DNA from: Bog-257 sp963785825
GTDB lineage: Bacteria > Acidobacteriota > Terriglobia > Terriglobales > Acidobacteriaceae
DNA length: 64,000 bases
NCBI GenBank assembly: GCA_963785825.1
Contig: CAWAWQ010000006.1
Span: 124,001-188,000, forward strand
Direction: 5' to 3'
Below, piece after piece: positions 41,182 through 49,988 of this stretch (positions are counted from its first letter, which is position 1; each line of letters starts with the position of its first letter). The translations under genes and the position numbers were made by a program. The notes below the pieces were generated by a model. The model saw only the letters and a list, made by a program, of their open reading frames with translations. It did not search any database and was not told the origin of the DNA.

Positions 41182-42546
41182 CTAATCCTGGCCGAGGGCC
41201 TTCTCGAAATTCGCCTTGGCCGTCCAAAATGAGGCGATCGCCTCGTTGTAATCGGCATTGGCTTTCTCCACCGCCGCCTGTTGCTGTAATACGTCGCGCA
41301 GCAGCTTGGTCTTTTCTCCGTACTGGGAGGTCACTTCCTGCAATTTTTCGCGTGACGCTTCCTGTTGCGAACTGGCAACATCGACGGCCATGCGCGCCTC
41401 CTGCAGCGAGCGGAACTGGTTGTTGACGTCGATTAGAACATTGGACCTGGTCTGCGCCAGGTTTAATTTGCTTTGCTCGACAGCGACTGTCTTTTCATTG
41501 ACGACATCCCTCCTGCGACCCCAATCGAACGGCTCCCAATTGAGCTCAATGCCTGCCGCCATAACATTTTTGGGAACGAAGTTTACGCCGAAAGGAGAGA
41601 GATAATGGAAGGAAGCGCCGACGTCGGGAATATATTCCGACTTGGCCAGCCGACGAATAGTGTCGGCCTGCTGGATCTTGATTTCCGCCTCTTTCACTTT
41701 AGGATTCTTCGCCAGCGCCGTGGCTTCGGCCGCCCTCAGGTCCTGCTCTATGGGTGAGAGCTGTTTGTCCTCCTCCGCGGTGAAGTCGATGTTGATGTCG
41801 CGCGCCATCAGGTCGTTCAGCGTCTCTTTGGCCGACTGAAGCTTATCTTGTGCCTGTAGGAGCTTTAGCCGCTGGTCGGCAAGTTTCGCCTTGACCTCCA
41901 GGCTGTCCGACTGGAGCGCTACTTTTTGCGCGACATATTCCAGGGTGATGCGGTCGAGCTCTTCATATTGCTTGATACTGGATTCGGTAGCCTGGATCAC
42001 GTTCTGAATTTCAACCACCGAATAGTAGGCCTGCCGGACATCGTTGACGATGCTATTGCGCTGCTCGCGTATTTCCTGCACCGTCTGCTGCAGCGACAAC
42101 TCCTCGCCGTGCACGTGCAAGTTGATCTTGTACAAGGTCAGCAGAGGCTGCGAGGCCGTCCCAAAGATATAAGCCGTCGGCTGACTAGGGGTAGAGATAG
42201 GGGTATTATCGGCCGGAATCGGGCCGATCCCGGGATAAGTTCCGAACTGCCCTGCCGGCACATTGAAGCTGATTGCCGCGAGCAGCTGCGAGCCAAACGC
42301 GTAAATGTTGAACGCAGGCAAGCGACGGGTCTTCGCCGCCTGCACCTTGTCCTTGGAGCTGTCCAGGTTCAGCGAAACGATCTTCAGATAGCGATTGTTG
42401 GCCACCGCCAGCTTGACCGCCTGATCGATGGTCAACAGCTCCGGGCTGTCGGCTTCTGCTTGCGCTGCAGCAAACTCGGAGCACGCCAGGATGAGGCTGA
42501 GCACAAGAAGCACTGCGCGAACGGCAATGGCCGCAGATCGTTGCAT
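41182..42546 (-). CDS. TolC-like outer-membrane efflux channel
   Basis: A 454-residue outer-membrane factor. Signal peptide (RAVLLVLSLILACSEFAAAQA), then two repeats of the alpha-helical/beta TolC fold: LTIDQAVKLAVANNRYLKIV, VRQAYYSVVEIQNVI, and in the second half AEATALAKNPKVKEAEIKIQQADTIRRLAKSEYIPDVGASF with VDVASSQQEASREKLQ. First gene of the efflux operon; its 3' end provides the ribosome-binding region of the adaptor gene. The Cys at the end of the signal could also suggest a lipoprotein but the following residues do not fit a lipobox well. Confidence 0.92.
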   Translation of the reverse strand: MQRSAAIAVRAVLLVLSLILACSEFAAAQAEADSPELLTIDQAVKLAVANNRYLKIVSLNLDSSKDKVQAAKTRRLPAFNIYAFGSQLLAAISFNVPAGQFGTYPGIGPIPADNTPISTPSQPTAYIFGTASQPLLTLYKINLHVHGEELSLQQTVQEIREQRNSIVNDVRQAYYSVVEIQNVIQATESSIKQYEELDRITLEYVAQKVALQSDSLEVKAKLADQRLKLLQAQDKLQSAKETLNDLMARDINIDFTAEEDKQLSPIEQDLRAAEATALAKNPKVKEAEIKIQQADTIRRLAKSEYIPDVGASFHYLSPFGVNFVPKNVMAAGIELNWEPFDWGRRRDVVNEKTVAVEQSKLNLAQTRSNVLIDVNNQFRSLQEARMAVDVASSQQEASREKLQEVTSQYGEKTKLLRDVLQQQAAVEKANADYNEAIASFWTAKANFEKALGQD

Positions 42547-42869
42547 GAATGTACCCCGGCTGCGCGCGGGACGGCATCCTTTTAGAACGGAAGTAACTGG
42601 CTTGCTGAGAGAGATTAGTCCAAATATCCCGGCAAGCGAAGAACTAAGGAATCCCTTGCTTGACGCTCCGCCGCTGCCGCCAGCGCTACCTTGCGGGCGC
42701 GCGGCGCGGCGTCGCTTCTATCTGACCGGAGGCATCGCCCCCAATCTTTATCTGCGGATTTGTCAGCGAGCATAGCGCTGGTGTCTGGTACGGTCTGAAA
42801 TGGCAATAGGCGGATAGAATCGACACGAGGCCACGTTCAGCTGGAGACCTGGGCCACCCGTCCCTTACG
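42547..42869. other. Intergenic region upstream of the efflux operon
   Basis: A 323-base gap between the Cys-rich protein gene and the tolC-like gene. Holds the first copy of a 38-base direct repeat (42582-42618). The efflux operon promoter should be here. No gene seen. Confidence 0.5.
42582..42618. repeat. Direct repeat copy 1, flanking the Cys-rich protein gene
   Basis: TTAGAACGGAAGTAACTGGC then TTGCTGAGAGAGATTAG. The second copy, 43942-43979, differs at about three positions and is in the same orientation. Confidence 0.85.
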
Positions 42870-43628
42870 TTACTTGCCGCTGGTCTTCTTAGTCGGTCCG
42901 GTTCCTTCCCAGAGGAGTCCTCCCGATAGATCGCCTGGGAACTGTTTGGCCAACGAACCGCTCCCTGACGGGAACGTGAAGCACTTATTTGTCCCGACGT
43001 CGAACGAGATCGGACCGCCCACCGGATGCAGTCTGCAGTAATCCGTACCGCTCATATTGCATTGGCCAGCCTGCGTGAAGAAAGGGTCGTCTCTCTGAGT
43101 AGGCTGACCCTGAAGGTTTTCGCCTATGGGACAGGTACAAGTAGCAACGTCTTGTCCGTCGATCGTTCCCGCGCGGGTGCAGCTGAAGCTGAAGCAATTG
43201 ACGAATTGATCGCCCTGGTGTTCATCACTTCCGCAGAGGAAGCCTGGGGCAGGCGCATCCTGCCACGGCGGGTCGGTGAGTTCCTGCGGAATCGTCCCTT
43301 GCGGAAAGTAGCCTGACCAGATGTTTTTCGCGCTGGCTGTTGCGCAACTGCCCGTCATATTGCCGCCCTTGACGTCAACAATGTCTACGCCGCCTTTTAT
43401 GATGGGGCAAGTGCAGGCAGCCGCTGGAAACGCGACCTGGCCGTTGGCGGTGTTGACCAGGATCTCGCCTCCGGTCGGAGTGCAGGTGGAAGCCGCGCAC
43501 AATGCGAAATCGCCTTCGCAAAGGACAAAATCTTTTACCATCCCTTGCCCGAAGGCAACCGGTTGAAGAATCGTAAACGCGACAAAAGTGGTGACAAAAC
43601 TAAGCACAAATTTCTTCAAGCGGCTCAT
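42870..43628 (-). CDS. Cys-rich secreted protein, unknown function
   Basis: A 252-residue exported protein from ATG 43628 (MSRLKKFVLSFVTTFVAFTILQPVAFGQG). The mature part has about 14 cysteines in two similar blocks: LCEGDFALCAASTCTPTGG ... ACTCPIIKG and LCGSDEHQGDQFVNCFSFSCTRAG ... TCTCPIGEN, each ending in CxCP; a tail has CNMSGTDYCRLHP. This looks like an internally repeated disulfide-rich domain. AAGGA precedes the start. The longer frame to 43844 includes an 18-base tandem duplication in the leader and is unlikely. The gene sits between two copies of a 38-base direct repeat. Confidence 0.75.
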   Translation of the reverse strand: MSRLKKFVLSFVTTFVAFTILQPVAFGQGMVKDFVLCEGDFALCAASTCTPTGGEILVNTANGQVAFPAAACTCPIIKGGVDIVDVKGGNMTGSCATASAKNIWSGYFPQGTIPQELTDPPWQDAPAPGFLCGSDEHQGDQFVNCFSFSCTRAGTIDGQDVATCTCPIGENLQGQPTQRDDPFFTQAGQCNMSGTDYCRLHPVGGPISFDVGTNKCFTFPSGSGSLAKQFPGDLSGGLLWEGTGPTKKTSGK

Positions 43629-43646
43629 AGATTCCTTTCCCTCCTT

Positions 43647-43682
43647 AATCGGGATTTCCATTTTAATCGGGATTTCCATTTT
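43647..43682. repeat. 18-bp tandem duplication in the leader of the Cys-rich gene
   Basis: AATCGGGATTTCCATTTT occurs twice with no spacer, 19 bases before the start codon of the Cys-rich gene. The copies are identical, so the duplication is recent or maintained. Confidence 0.95.
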
Positions 43683-43941
43683 GTCCCGACGGTCAGCAAT
43701 TGTGCGCTCCTTCGCCTCGGGAAACAAGCTATTTTTCCCTTTCTTCTGAGAAACGGAACCCTCGCCGGGGTGGTGCTGAACTGACACCCCCATTTCTCGC
43801 CAGTCCGCCCTAAGAAGCGAGCCGGAGCCAGGCGCTTGGGGCATCTCCAGAGTGCCTCAGTCATGCTGAAACCCGCATGAATTAAGGCTTTCAGTGGCAT
43901 CATAACCTCAGTTGCTCAGATTCAAATCGGAAATGTGGGTT

Positions 43942-43979
43942 TAGAACGGAAGTAACCGGCTTGCTCGGAGAGAGATTAG
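43942..43979. repeat. Direct repeat copy 2, flanking the Cys-rich protein gene
   Basis: TTAGAACGGAAGTAACCGGC then TTGCTCGGAGAGAGATTAG; partner of 42582-42618. Confidence 0.85.
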
Positions 43980-44248
43980 AACATTTCTCGCACTGAAAGG
44001 GGAGTAAATTCTTGGGTACTAAGCTACAGTTTCGAGACTGCAATGCACGATCAAGCGGCCGCTTTTCGTCGGCTGACTGATTCCCGCGGAATGCCGTCCC
44101 GGGCACACCAATCCGTGTCTGTGCAGTAGAATCCCGAATTCGGCTTTCCCATAAGGCTACGAGAGGCAGTTTTTCGGCATCGTAAAAGAGCACACCGGAC
44201 AGCGCGGGCATTCATTGCGCGCTAAATTCGTATATATGGAGGAGAGGC

Positions 44249-44876
44249 ATGCGTGGAAACGAGGTACGGGTCGCAATGGTAGTCGGTACCCTGTTGCTGG
44301 CGTTGTCAATTTGTGCAGGTGCTCAGAACACCTCCGCCCGCGCAATCCAACCAATCTGTTCAAACCCAGCAAGGCGGTGGTCAGCAAGCCCAACCCGCCG
44401 ATGAGGCGTTGTCGCCGCAGAGCCAGGACAAGCTGGTGCGGGAAATCCGCCACGAACTGCTTATGCTGCCCTACTACGGTGTCTTCGATAACCTGGCATT
44501 CCGGCTGCAGGGCCGCACGGTAATCCTGGAGGGCCAGGTTGCGAACTCCATTCTGAAGCCTGACGCAGGGTACGCGGTGAAGAAGGTCGAGGGAGTGGAG
44601 AAGGTGGTCAACAACATCCAGGTGCTTCCGCCCTCTCCCTTGGACGACCAGATCCGCCACCAGGTTTATCGTGCCATCTACGGCTACGGGCCGCTGTTCA
44701 AGTATGCCAACATGTCGATCCCGCCGATTCACATCATCGTGAAAGGTACGAACGTCACGCTCGAAGGGGTAGTAGATACAGAAGCCGATAAGAATCTATG
44801 CACGATGCAGGTGAAACAGGTCCCGTCGGTGCTGAACGTCACCAACAATCTGCGCGTGGTGAAACCCAGCAAATAG
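44249..44876 (+). pseudogene. BON-domain periplasmic protein, frameshifted near the signal peptide
   Basis: ATG 44249 follows GGAGGAGAGG and starts a signal peptide (VAMVVGTLLLALSICAGAQN), but this frame is lost after about 44330. From there a second frame gives PPPAQSNQSVQTQQGG and two BON domains (about DKLVREIRHELLMLPYYGVFDNLAFRLQGRTVILEGQV and IRHQVYRAIYGYGPLFKYANMSIPPIHIIVKGTNVTLEGVV) to TAG 44876. One indel between 44325 and 44335 would restore the protein. A GTG at 44313 could start the BON frame without export. BON proteins bind membranes or peptidoglycan-proximal partners under stress. Confidence 0.75.
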
Positions 44877-44879
44877 AGC

Positions 44880-45646
44880 CTAACCCGCGTCCTCTGGTTT
44901 GGGAACGAACCTGTACCCTACTCCACGGACGGTCAGCAGGTGCTGGGGATGCGACGGATCTTTCTCGATGTACTTACGTAGGCGTACGACGAAGTTATCG
45001 ATCGCGCGCGTATCGGTGTCCTCATGTAAGCCCCAGACCTCTTCCAGGATCGACTTCCGCGAGACAATTCTGCCGCTGTTGCGGATCAGGTGGCGCAGCA
45101 ACTCGGCTTCCATCAGGGTTAGCCGGAAGACCTTGCCATTGGCCCGCAGTTCGAGAGTCCCGAAATCGACTTGCTTACCGTCGAACTGATAGACATCGAA
45201 CTCGCGCAGCGAGTCGGCATCTTTGGTTCGGCAACTCGTACCTCCGCAGGCGGGTCGTCGAGCAGGGTGCGGCCCCAGTCGCGCCGGCGCAGCAGGCTGC
45301 GAATGCGGGCTAGCAGAATGGCCAGATCGAAGGGCTTGGGCAGATAGTCGTCCGCGCCCGACGAGAAGCCCTTGAGCACATCTTCGGGCTGCCCGCGTGC
45401 GGTCAGCATCAGCAGCGGAATGTAGTTGCTGCCCTTGCGCAATTCGCTGGCTACGGCAAAGCCATCCTTGCCGGGCAGCATCACGTCGAGTATCAGCAGA
45501 TCGAAGTGGCTGCGCTGCTTGAGTAGCAAATCGAGCGCGCTCTCGCCATCGCCGACAACGGTTGTGGAATAGCCTTCGGCTGCCAGGTTGAACTTCAACC
45601 CGCGGGCCAGGTGCTCCTCATCTTCCACCAGCAGAATCTCGTTCAC
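44880..45646 (-). pseudogene. OmpR-family response regulator, frameshifted between receiver and DNA-binding domain
   Basis: GTG 45646 overlaps the kinase stop (GTGA). Receiver domain: LLVEDEE, phospho-Asp54 in LLILDVMLPGKDG, LTARG, and ADDYLPKPFDL. After VRVAEPK (about 45222) the frame shifts; the other frame continues DADSLREFDVYQFDGKQVDF and a winged-helix domain FRLTLMEAELLRHLIRNSG ... DTRAIDNFVVRLRKYIE ... LLTVRGVGYRFVP to the stop at 44880. A single missing base (AAAGATG for an expected AAAGGATG) explains it. If real, the output domain is lost; if an error, this is an intact 250-residue regulator. Confidence 0.85.
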
Positions 45647-46551
45647 TGCGAGTTCCTCGGCAATTCGATAGTGACGGTAGTGCCGCGCCCCGAACCTTCG
45701 CTCTCGGCATAAGCTTTGCCGCTGTGACGGTGTGCGATGGCGCGAACAATGAACAATCCCAAGCCGCTGCCTTTCACTTGGGAGGCGCCCGGCGTAAACA
45801 CGCGATAGAAGCGTTTGAAGACCCGCTTTAACTCTCCGCGCGGAATACCTACTCCCTGGTCCTGAACCCGAATCTGCACATGCTCCAGATCGGGGGTTAC
45901 CACCTCCACCCGGATGCACGGCGTGTTATTGGAATATTTGACGGCATTGTCCAGCACGTTGGAAATGGCCGTCGAGAGCTCTTCCTGATCGCCCATGACG
46001 GTAAGCTGCTCGGCAGGCTGACCGCCTTGCGTCCAGGTCAACATTTCGGAGGAAAGATGATGGCGCAAGCGCGCGAGGTCGACTGCCGCCTGCACCAGTG
46101 GTCCCACGGTGATTTCCGCTCGCGATAGCGGCACGTTCTTTTGTACTACGCGCGCCGCTCGCAGCACGCCTTCCACCGTGCCCATCAGCCGCTGCGTGTC
46201 TTCCAGCATCACCTGATAGAACTCGCGGCGCTGCTCTTCATCGATGTTGCGTTTCTGCAGCGTCTCCAGGTAGAGGCGAATCGAGGTGATCGGTGTCTTC
46301 AGCTCATGAGTTACGGCGTTCAGGAAACTGTTTTGCTGCTCGTTGCGGCGGATCTCGCGCACCAGGAAAATCGTGTTGAGTATGACCCCGGCAATGATGA
46401 ATCCGAAGAAAATTACGCCCAGGATGAGCGGTACAATCTCGCGCCAGTTAAGAATGATCCAACTGGTGCTGAGGACCGCCGCCGCAGCCGCCAGGCAGAC
46501 GCCCAGGGTGATGAAAAATGCGATGGTGGTTTTGCGGCTGGTGATGCGCAT
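45643..46551 (-). CDS. Sensor histidine kinase
   Basis: A 302-residue membrane kinase. Two helices (AFFITLGVCLAAAAAVLSTSWIIL and IVPLILGVIFFGFIIAGVILNTIFL) with almost no periplasmic loop, so it likely senses within the membrane or through partners. HisKA domain with His82 in LNAVTHELKTPI, then HATPase_c: NVLDNAVKYS (N box), VQDQGVGIP (G1), SGLGLFIVRAIAHRHSG (G2). Upstream of and overlapping its response regulator by 4 bases on the minus strand. Confidence 0.92.
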   Translation of the reverse strand: MRITSRKTTIAFFITLGVCLAAAAAVLSTSWIILNWREIVPLILGVIFFGFIIAGVILNTIFLVREIRRNEQQNSFLNAVTHELKTPITSIRLYLETLQKRNIDEEQRREFYQVMLEDTQRLMGTVEGVLRAARVVQKNVPLSRAEITVGPLVQAAVDLARLRHHLSSEMLTWTQGGQPAEQLTVMGDQEELSTAISNVLDNAVKYSNNTPCIRVEVVTPDLEHVQIRVQDQGVGIPRGELKRVFKRFYRVFTPGASQVKGSGLGLFIVRAIAHRHSGKAYAESEGSGRGTTVTIELPRNSQ

Positions 46552-46605
46552 GGCGCGTCGCGCTCAGGATAGCATTACGGAAGCTGTAAGCTGCTGGGAG
46601 GGGCG

Positions 46606-48282
46606 CTATGGTTGATCCGAGCTCCCCGCCGCCTGCAAGCTCTCGCGTTCCCGCTCGGTATCGCCCAGATCGTGGTAAGCCCGGCCCATGTGGGTGAGCG
46701 CTCTTGTGCTCAGCTCGGAGTGAGGAGCACTTCGAACCACGATTTGGTAGTGCCGAATCGCCTCCGTCAGGTCCCCTTGTTTCTGTTCGTAGATTCCGAC
46801 CGCAAGATTGCTATCAGGATCGGATGGATTGATCGCCGCAGCCAAGCGGAAATGCACGATCGCCGCTTCCGGCTGTCTGCGCTTCATCAGTTCGTCGCCC
46901 ATGCGATCTTCGGAGACGGAGTTCGGGCCAATGACTTGCGTAACGTGCGACCAGAGCGTAAGGTTGTCACCCCAATAACCGAGTTGCCGATGAGTCACGA
47001 GCGCCAACGCGAGCAAGGCCGCGATGCTAGCTGCCACAAGTGCTTTCGGAGCGCCCCCGCTGGCCGCTCGGACCTCAGTTGTGCTCCGAAGCCATAACTC
47101 CGGTACTCCCCAGCAGACCATGATCCACAACCCGATGTACGGCAAGTAAGCGTAGCGATCGGCCATCGATTGATTGCCCACCTGCACCAGCCCGATCATC
47201 GGCACCAGTGTCCCGAGAAACCACAGCCATCCCACCAGAAGATAGCGCTGCCGGCGGGCGCGCAGCACCAGTTCCGTAATCCCCAGGAGCAGAATCAGCG
47301 CCGCAAATACCTGCCACATGCGCAAGGAAGTTCCGGGAGGAAGATGCATGAGCGCGAGTCCCGTCGGCCAAAAGGCTTTCTTCAGATATAGCGCGTAGGA
47401 GACCAGCGCGTTCTCCATTCGGAGTGAAAGCGAATAGGTGGCCAGCGAAGCCACTACGCCGCCCGCGCGTTGTGCCCACACGGTGAGCACCGCGCTGGCT
47501 GCGGACAGCAGCAACAGCGGGACCTTCTCCAGCACCAGCCAGGAAAACTTTCGCGTGGGGATCGCTGCCGAGGTGGCGGGTGCGGCAATGAGAACTGAAT
47601 CTGCGGTGATCATCCTTCGCAGCGGCCAGTAATCCCATAACAGCAGAACAAACGGCAACGTGATCACCTGCGGCTTAGCCATCAGGCCCAGCGCGAAGCA
47701 CAGCGCGACTGTCGCATAGCGGCCGATTCCCGGTTGGCGAGCGTACCAGCGATAGGCGGCGAGCGCGAGCAGGAAGAAGAACATGCTCAGCACGTTCTTT
47801 CGCTCCGCGACCCAGGCCACGGTTTCGACGTTCATGGGATGCACGGCAAATAGCGCGGCAACCATGGCGCTGCGCCCGGCGTAACCGGTGGCTCGCTGCA
47901 ATACCCAGAAGAGCAGCACCACGTTGAGTACGTGGAAGAGCAGATTGACATCGTGATGGCCGCCCGGCTCCAGGGCAAACATCTCCACATCAAGCGCGTG
48001 CGAGAGCCAGGTCAGAGGGTGCCAGTTCAGCGCGTAAGACGCGGTAAACGCCCAGCGCACCGTATCCCAATTCAGTCCTTCCTGGATGTTGGTGTTTTCG
48101 GTGACGTATTGGTTGTCATCGAGATTCAGGAACGGATGATGGTGCACCGGAAAGTACAGTGCAACGGTCACCGCTGCCAATAGGATCGCGAGAAGCAGGT
48201 TCTTGTGGCGTGATGAAGTGAAAAGGGAGGAACGGCCGGAAAGATGTGTTGCTTTCACAGGCTTGAACCCGACCGAAGTCAC
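46606..48282 (-). CDS. TMTC-like multi-helix membrane protein with C-terminal TPR repeats
   Basis: A 558-residue protein with about ten membrane helices and a C-terminal TPR region (about 465-550, PEAAIVHFRLAAAINPSDPDSNLAVGIYEQKQGDLTEAIRHYQIVV). The luminal motif FLNLDDNQYVTENT near the N-terminus and HPLTWLSHALDVEMF are typical of the TMTC/PMT-related GT-C glycosyltransferase group, which uses lipid-linked sugars to modify proteins. The acidic pair DD is kept. Donor and target unknown. Neighbours (two-component system, TlpA) do not define its role. Confidence 0.85.
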   Translation of the reverse strand: MTSVGFKPVKATHLSGRSSLFTSSRHKNLLLAILLAAVTVALYFPVHHHPFLNLDDNQYVTENTNIQEGLNWDTVRWAFTASYALNWHPLTWLSHALDVEMFALEPGGHHDVNLLFHVLNVVLLFWVLQRATGYAGRSAMVAALFAVHPMNVETVAWVAERKNVLSMFFFLLALAAYRWYARQPGIGRYATVALCFALGLMAKPQVITLPFVLLLWDYWPLRRMITADSVLIAAPATSAAIPTRKFSWLVLEKVPLLLLSAASAVLTVWAQRAGGVVASLATYSLSLRMENALVSYALYLKKAFWPTGLALMHLPPGTSLRMWQVFAALILLLGITELVLRARRQRYLLVGWLWFLGTLVPMIGLVQVGNQSMADRYAYLPYIGLWIMVCWGVPELWLRSTTEVRAASGGAPKALVAASIAALLALALVTHRQLGYWGDNLTLWSHVTQVIGPNSVSEDRMGDELMKRRQPEAAIVHFRLAAAINPSDPDSNLAVGIYEQKQGDLTEAIRHYQIVVRSAPHSELSTRALTHMGRAYHDLGDTERERESLQAAGSSDQP

Positions 48283-48325
48283 CCGTCTCCGTCCCCCGAC
48301 TAAGAATTCACCTGGCTCGCGATTT

Positions 48326-49216
48326 CTACTGCAACCCCGCCTGGGCCAGCATCTCCAGGAACTGCCGCTGGGTTCGCATGTCGATCGATTGCGCTACCAG
48401 CCTGCCTTCGCGATCATAAACGAAGCTCTTGGGAATACCTTCCACCTTAAATTCCTGCTGCACCTTGTCGCCGGGATCGAGCAGGATGGGATAGGTGATC
48501 TTGCGCTCCGCGATGAACGGTTTGACCTTGTCGGCTTCTTCATCCGAGATAGCGAGGACGACAAACCCCTGGTCGGCAAAGCGCTTGGAGAGTGCCTCCA
48601 GGTCGGGCATCTCTTTCTGGCAAGGCGGACACCACGTGGCCCAGAAATTCACCAGCACGACTTTTCCTTTCAGGCCTTTTAACGTCCATGCCTTGCCTTG
48701 CAAGTCAGTCAGGGTGAAATTCGCGTTCTGGCGACTGGCATCGTCGGCCTGCAGCTTCGCCATCGCTGAAATAAATTGCGGTGAATCCAGCGTGACCTGC
48801 ACATGCTCATACCGCACGAGCTGCGCCAGCTCGTCGTAACCTGCGGCTGCTATCTTGTTTTGCGCGTCGCCTGGCGACTGTTGCAACGCGCCCGCCAGGG
48901 TGGTCGCGACTTCCTGTAAGGTATCGTGGCCGAAATCGCCTTCGGTGGCGCGGCTCGCGAGATAGATCGCCAGGCGAAGCTTGCCTTCCGTAGCGGGCAG
49001 AGTGCGAATCTCCAGAGCAATGTCTTTGGTGGTGCGCGCCCTCACATCGTCGGGCAGGCTGCGCAGCGTCTTGATCTGGTCATAGATGGGTTTTTCCTGC
49101 GCGCTGTACTGCACCGGCTGTTGGGCCAGGGCAAGTGAACCCAGGAGCAGCATCTGCAAGGCCAGGGCCGCGCAAAGGATCATTACGGTGGAAAAAGTAC
49201 GATGACGTGACTTCAT
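48326..49216 (-). CDS. TlpA-like thioredoxin-fold lipoprotein or exported protein
   Basis: A 296-residue envelope protein. Signal peptide (VMILCAALALQMLLLGSLALAQQ), a helical N-terminal part of about 125 residues, then a TlpA/ResA-type thioredoxin domain (about 165-296) with FWATWCPPCQKEM (active CPPC at 196-199) and the cis-Pro region EGIPKSFVYD. It would reduce or isomerise disulfides in the periplasm, for example in cytochrome c maturation or peroxiredoxin-like roles. No ccm genes nearby. Confidence 0.9.
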   Translation of the reverse strand: MKSRHRTFSTVMILCAALALQMLLLGSLALAQQPVQYSAQEKPIYDQIKTLRSLPDDVRARTTKDIALEIRTLPATEGKLRLAIYLASRATEGDFGHDTLQEVATTLAGALQQSPGDAQNKIAAAGYDELAQLVRYEHVQVTLDSPQFISAMAKLQADDASRQNANFTLTDLQGKAWTLKGLKGKVVLVNFWATWCPPCQKEMPDLEALSKRFADQGFVVLAISDEEADKVKPFIAERKITYPILLDPGDKVQQEFKVEGIPKSFVYDREGRLVAQSIDMRTQRQFLEMLAQAGLQ

Positions 49217-49262
49217 GGGCTATGACTCCGAAACCCATTGTATCTGTCAGCGCGGGCAATGA

Positions 49263-49553
49263 TTATCGGAACAGTGGAGGAATATCTCGGTATCCGCTGA
49301 GCACTCGTACTACTGTGATGCCACGGCTGTCAGGCATGTAAAAAATGACAAAGTTGCCGACGGTGAAGCTGCGTAACCCGGGGGCCAACTCATCGCGCGA
49401 CCGGCCCATGAGGGGCGACTTGGCTAGCAAGACAAGCACCGACTCGATTCGGTCCAGCATAGCGTCCGCGGCTTTTATATTGTCCTGCGCGATATATGTC
49501 CAGATTTGCTTCAGATCGCGCTTTGCGGCCAGCGAACGTCTGACTCTAGCCAA
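49263..49553 (-). CDS. parE: ParE/RelE-family toxin
   Basis: A 96-residue ParE-like toxin: VRRSLAAKRDLKQIWTYIAQDN at the N-terminus, SPLMGRSRDELAPGLRSFTVGNFVIFYMP in the core, and VVRVLSGYRDI at the end, the usual ParE pattern with R in the GLRSF element. ParE toxins block DNA gyrase; some relatives cleave mRNA. Overlaps the antitoxin gene by 8 bases and is co-transcribed with it. Confidence 0.9.
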   Translation of the reverse strand: MARVRRSLAAKRDLKQIWTYIAQDNIKAADAMLDRIESVLVLLAKSPLMGRSRDELAPGLRSFTVGNFVIFYMPDSRGITVVRVLSGYRDIPPLFR

Positions 49554-49821
49554 CTCGCTTCAGCTTCCGGCCGCTCAGCTCTTTTCGGGCTTCGGCTTTG
49601 ATGCGCTTCATGTCCAGCTCGGCGACACGACGATTGTGAATATCGTTTAGACCGACTTCGATATCCCCGCGAAGGCGTTGAAGCTCAAGCGAGCGCCGGT
49701 TCTCGCGGTCGGCGAGCAGGCGGAGCGCATCCCGAACCACCTCGCTGGCAGTCTGGTAGGTGCCCTCGTTCACCTTGCTCGCGATAAACTTTTCCAATTG
49801 CGGCGTCAGTGAAACATTCAT
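49546..49821 (-). CDS. parD: ParD-family antitoxin
   Basis: A 91-residue antitoxin with a ribbon-helix-helix N-terminus (MNVSLTPQLEKFIASKVNEGTYQTASEVVRDALRLL) and a basic C-terminal tail that would bind the toxin (KRIKAEARKELSGRKLKRVG). As in other ParDE pairs it precedes the toxin and should repress its own promoter; an inverted repeat 19 bases upstream of the ATG is a likely operator. Confidence 0.92.
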   Translation of the reverse strand: MNVSLTPQLEKFIASKVNEGTYQTASEVVRDALRLLADRENRRSLELQRLRGDIEVGLNDIHNRRVAELDMKRIKAEARKELSGRKLKRVG

Positions 49822-49839
49822 GGCAGGATGTTAATGCGT

Positions 49840-49866
49840 TTAGCAAATAATAGCAATATTTGCTAA
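49840..49866 (-). promoter_or_regulatory. Likely ParD operator
   Basis: TTAGCAAATA (49840-49849) and TATTTGCTAA (49857-49866) are perfect inverted copies with a 7-base centre ATAGCAA; the inner AATA-GCAA-TATT is also symmetric. It lies just upstream of parD, where ribbon-helix-helix antitoxins bind. Confidence 0.7.
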
Positions 49867-49988
49867 CCCAACTTTTTTGGTATGGACACATTCGCGACCT
49901 GCTTCGGAGCACTGTTTGGTACTCAGGGATCGCAGAAGAAAAGGACGGCATCTCTGCCGTCCCCTCCACAAAATCAAATATCTCAGCC

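Larger units (their letters stand above)
43629..44248. other. 620-base intergenic region
   Basis: Divergent gap between the Cys-rich and BON protein genes. It contains the 18-base tandem duplication (43647-43682) and the second direct repeat (43942-43979). No gene seen. Confidence 0.55.

Noticed and set aside
43629..44248. tRNA or small RNA gene in the 620-base gap
   Set aside because: No cloverleaf or terminator-like U-tract was recognised.
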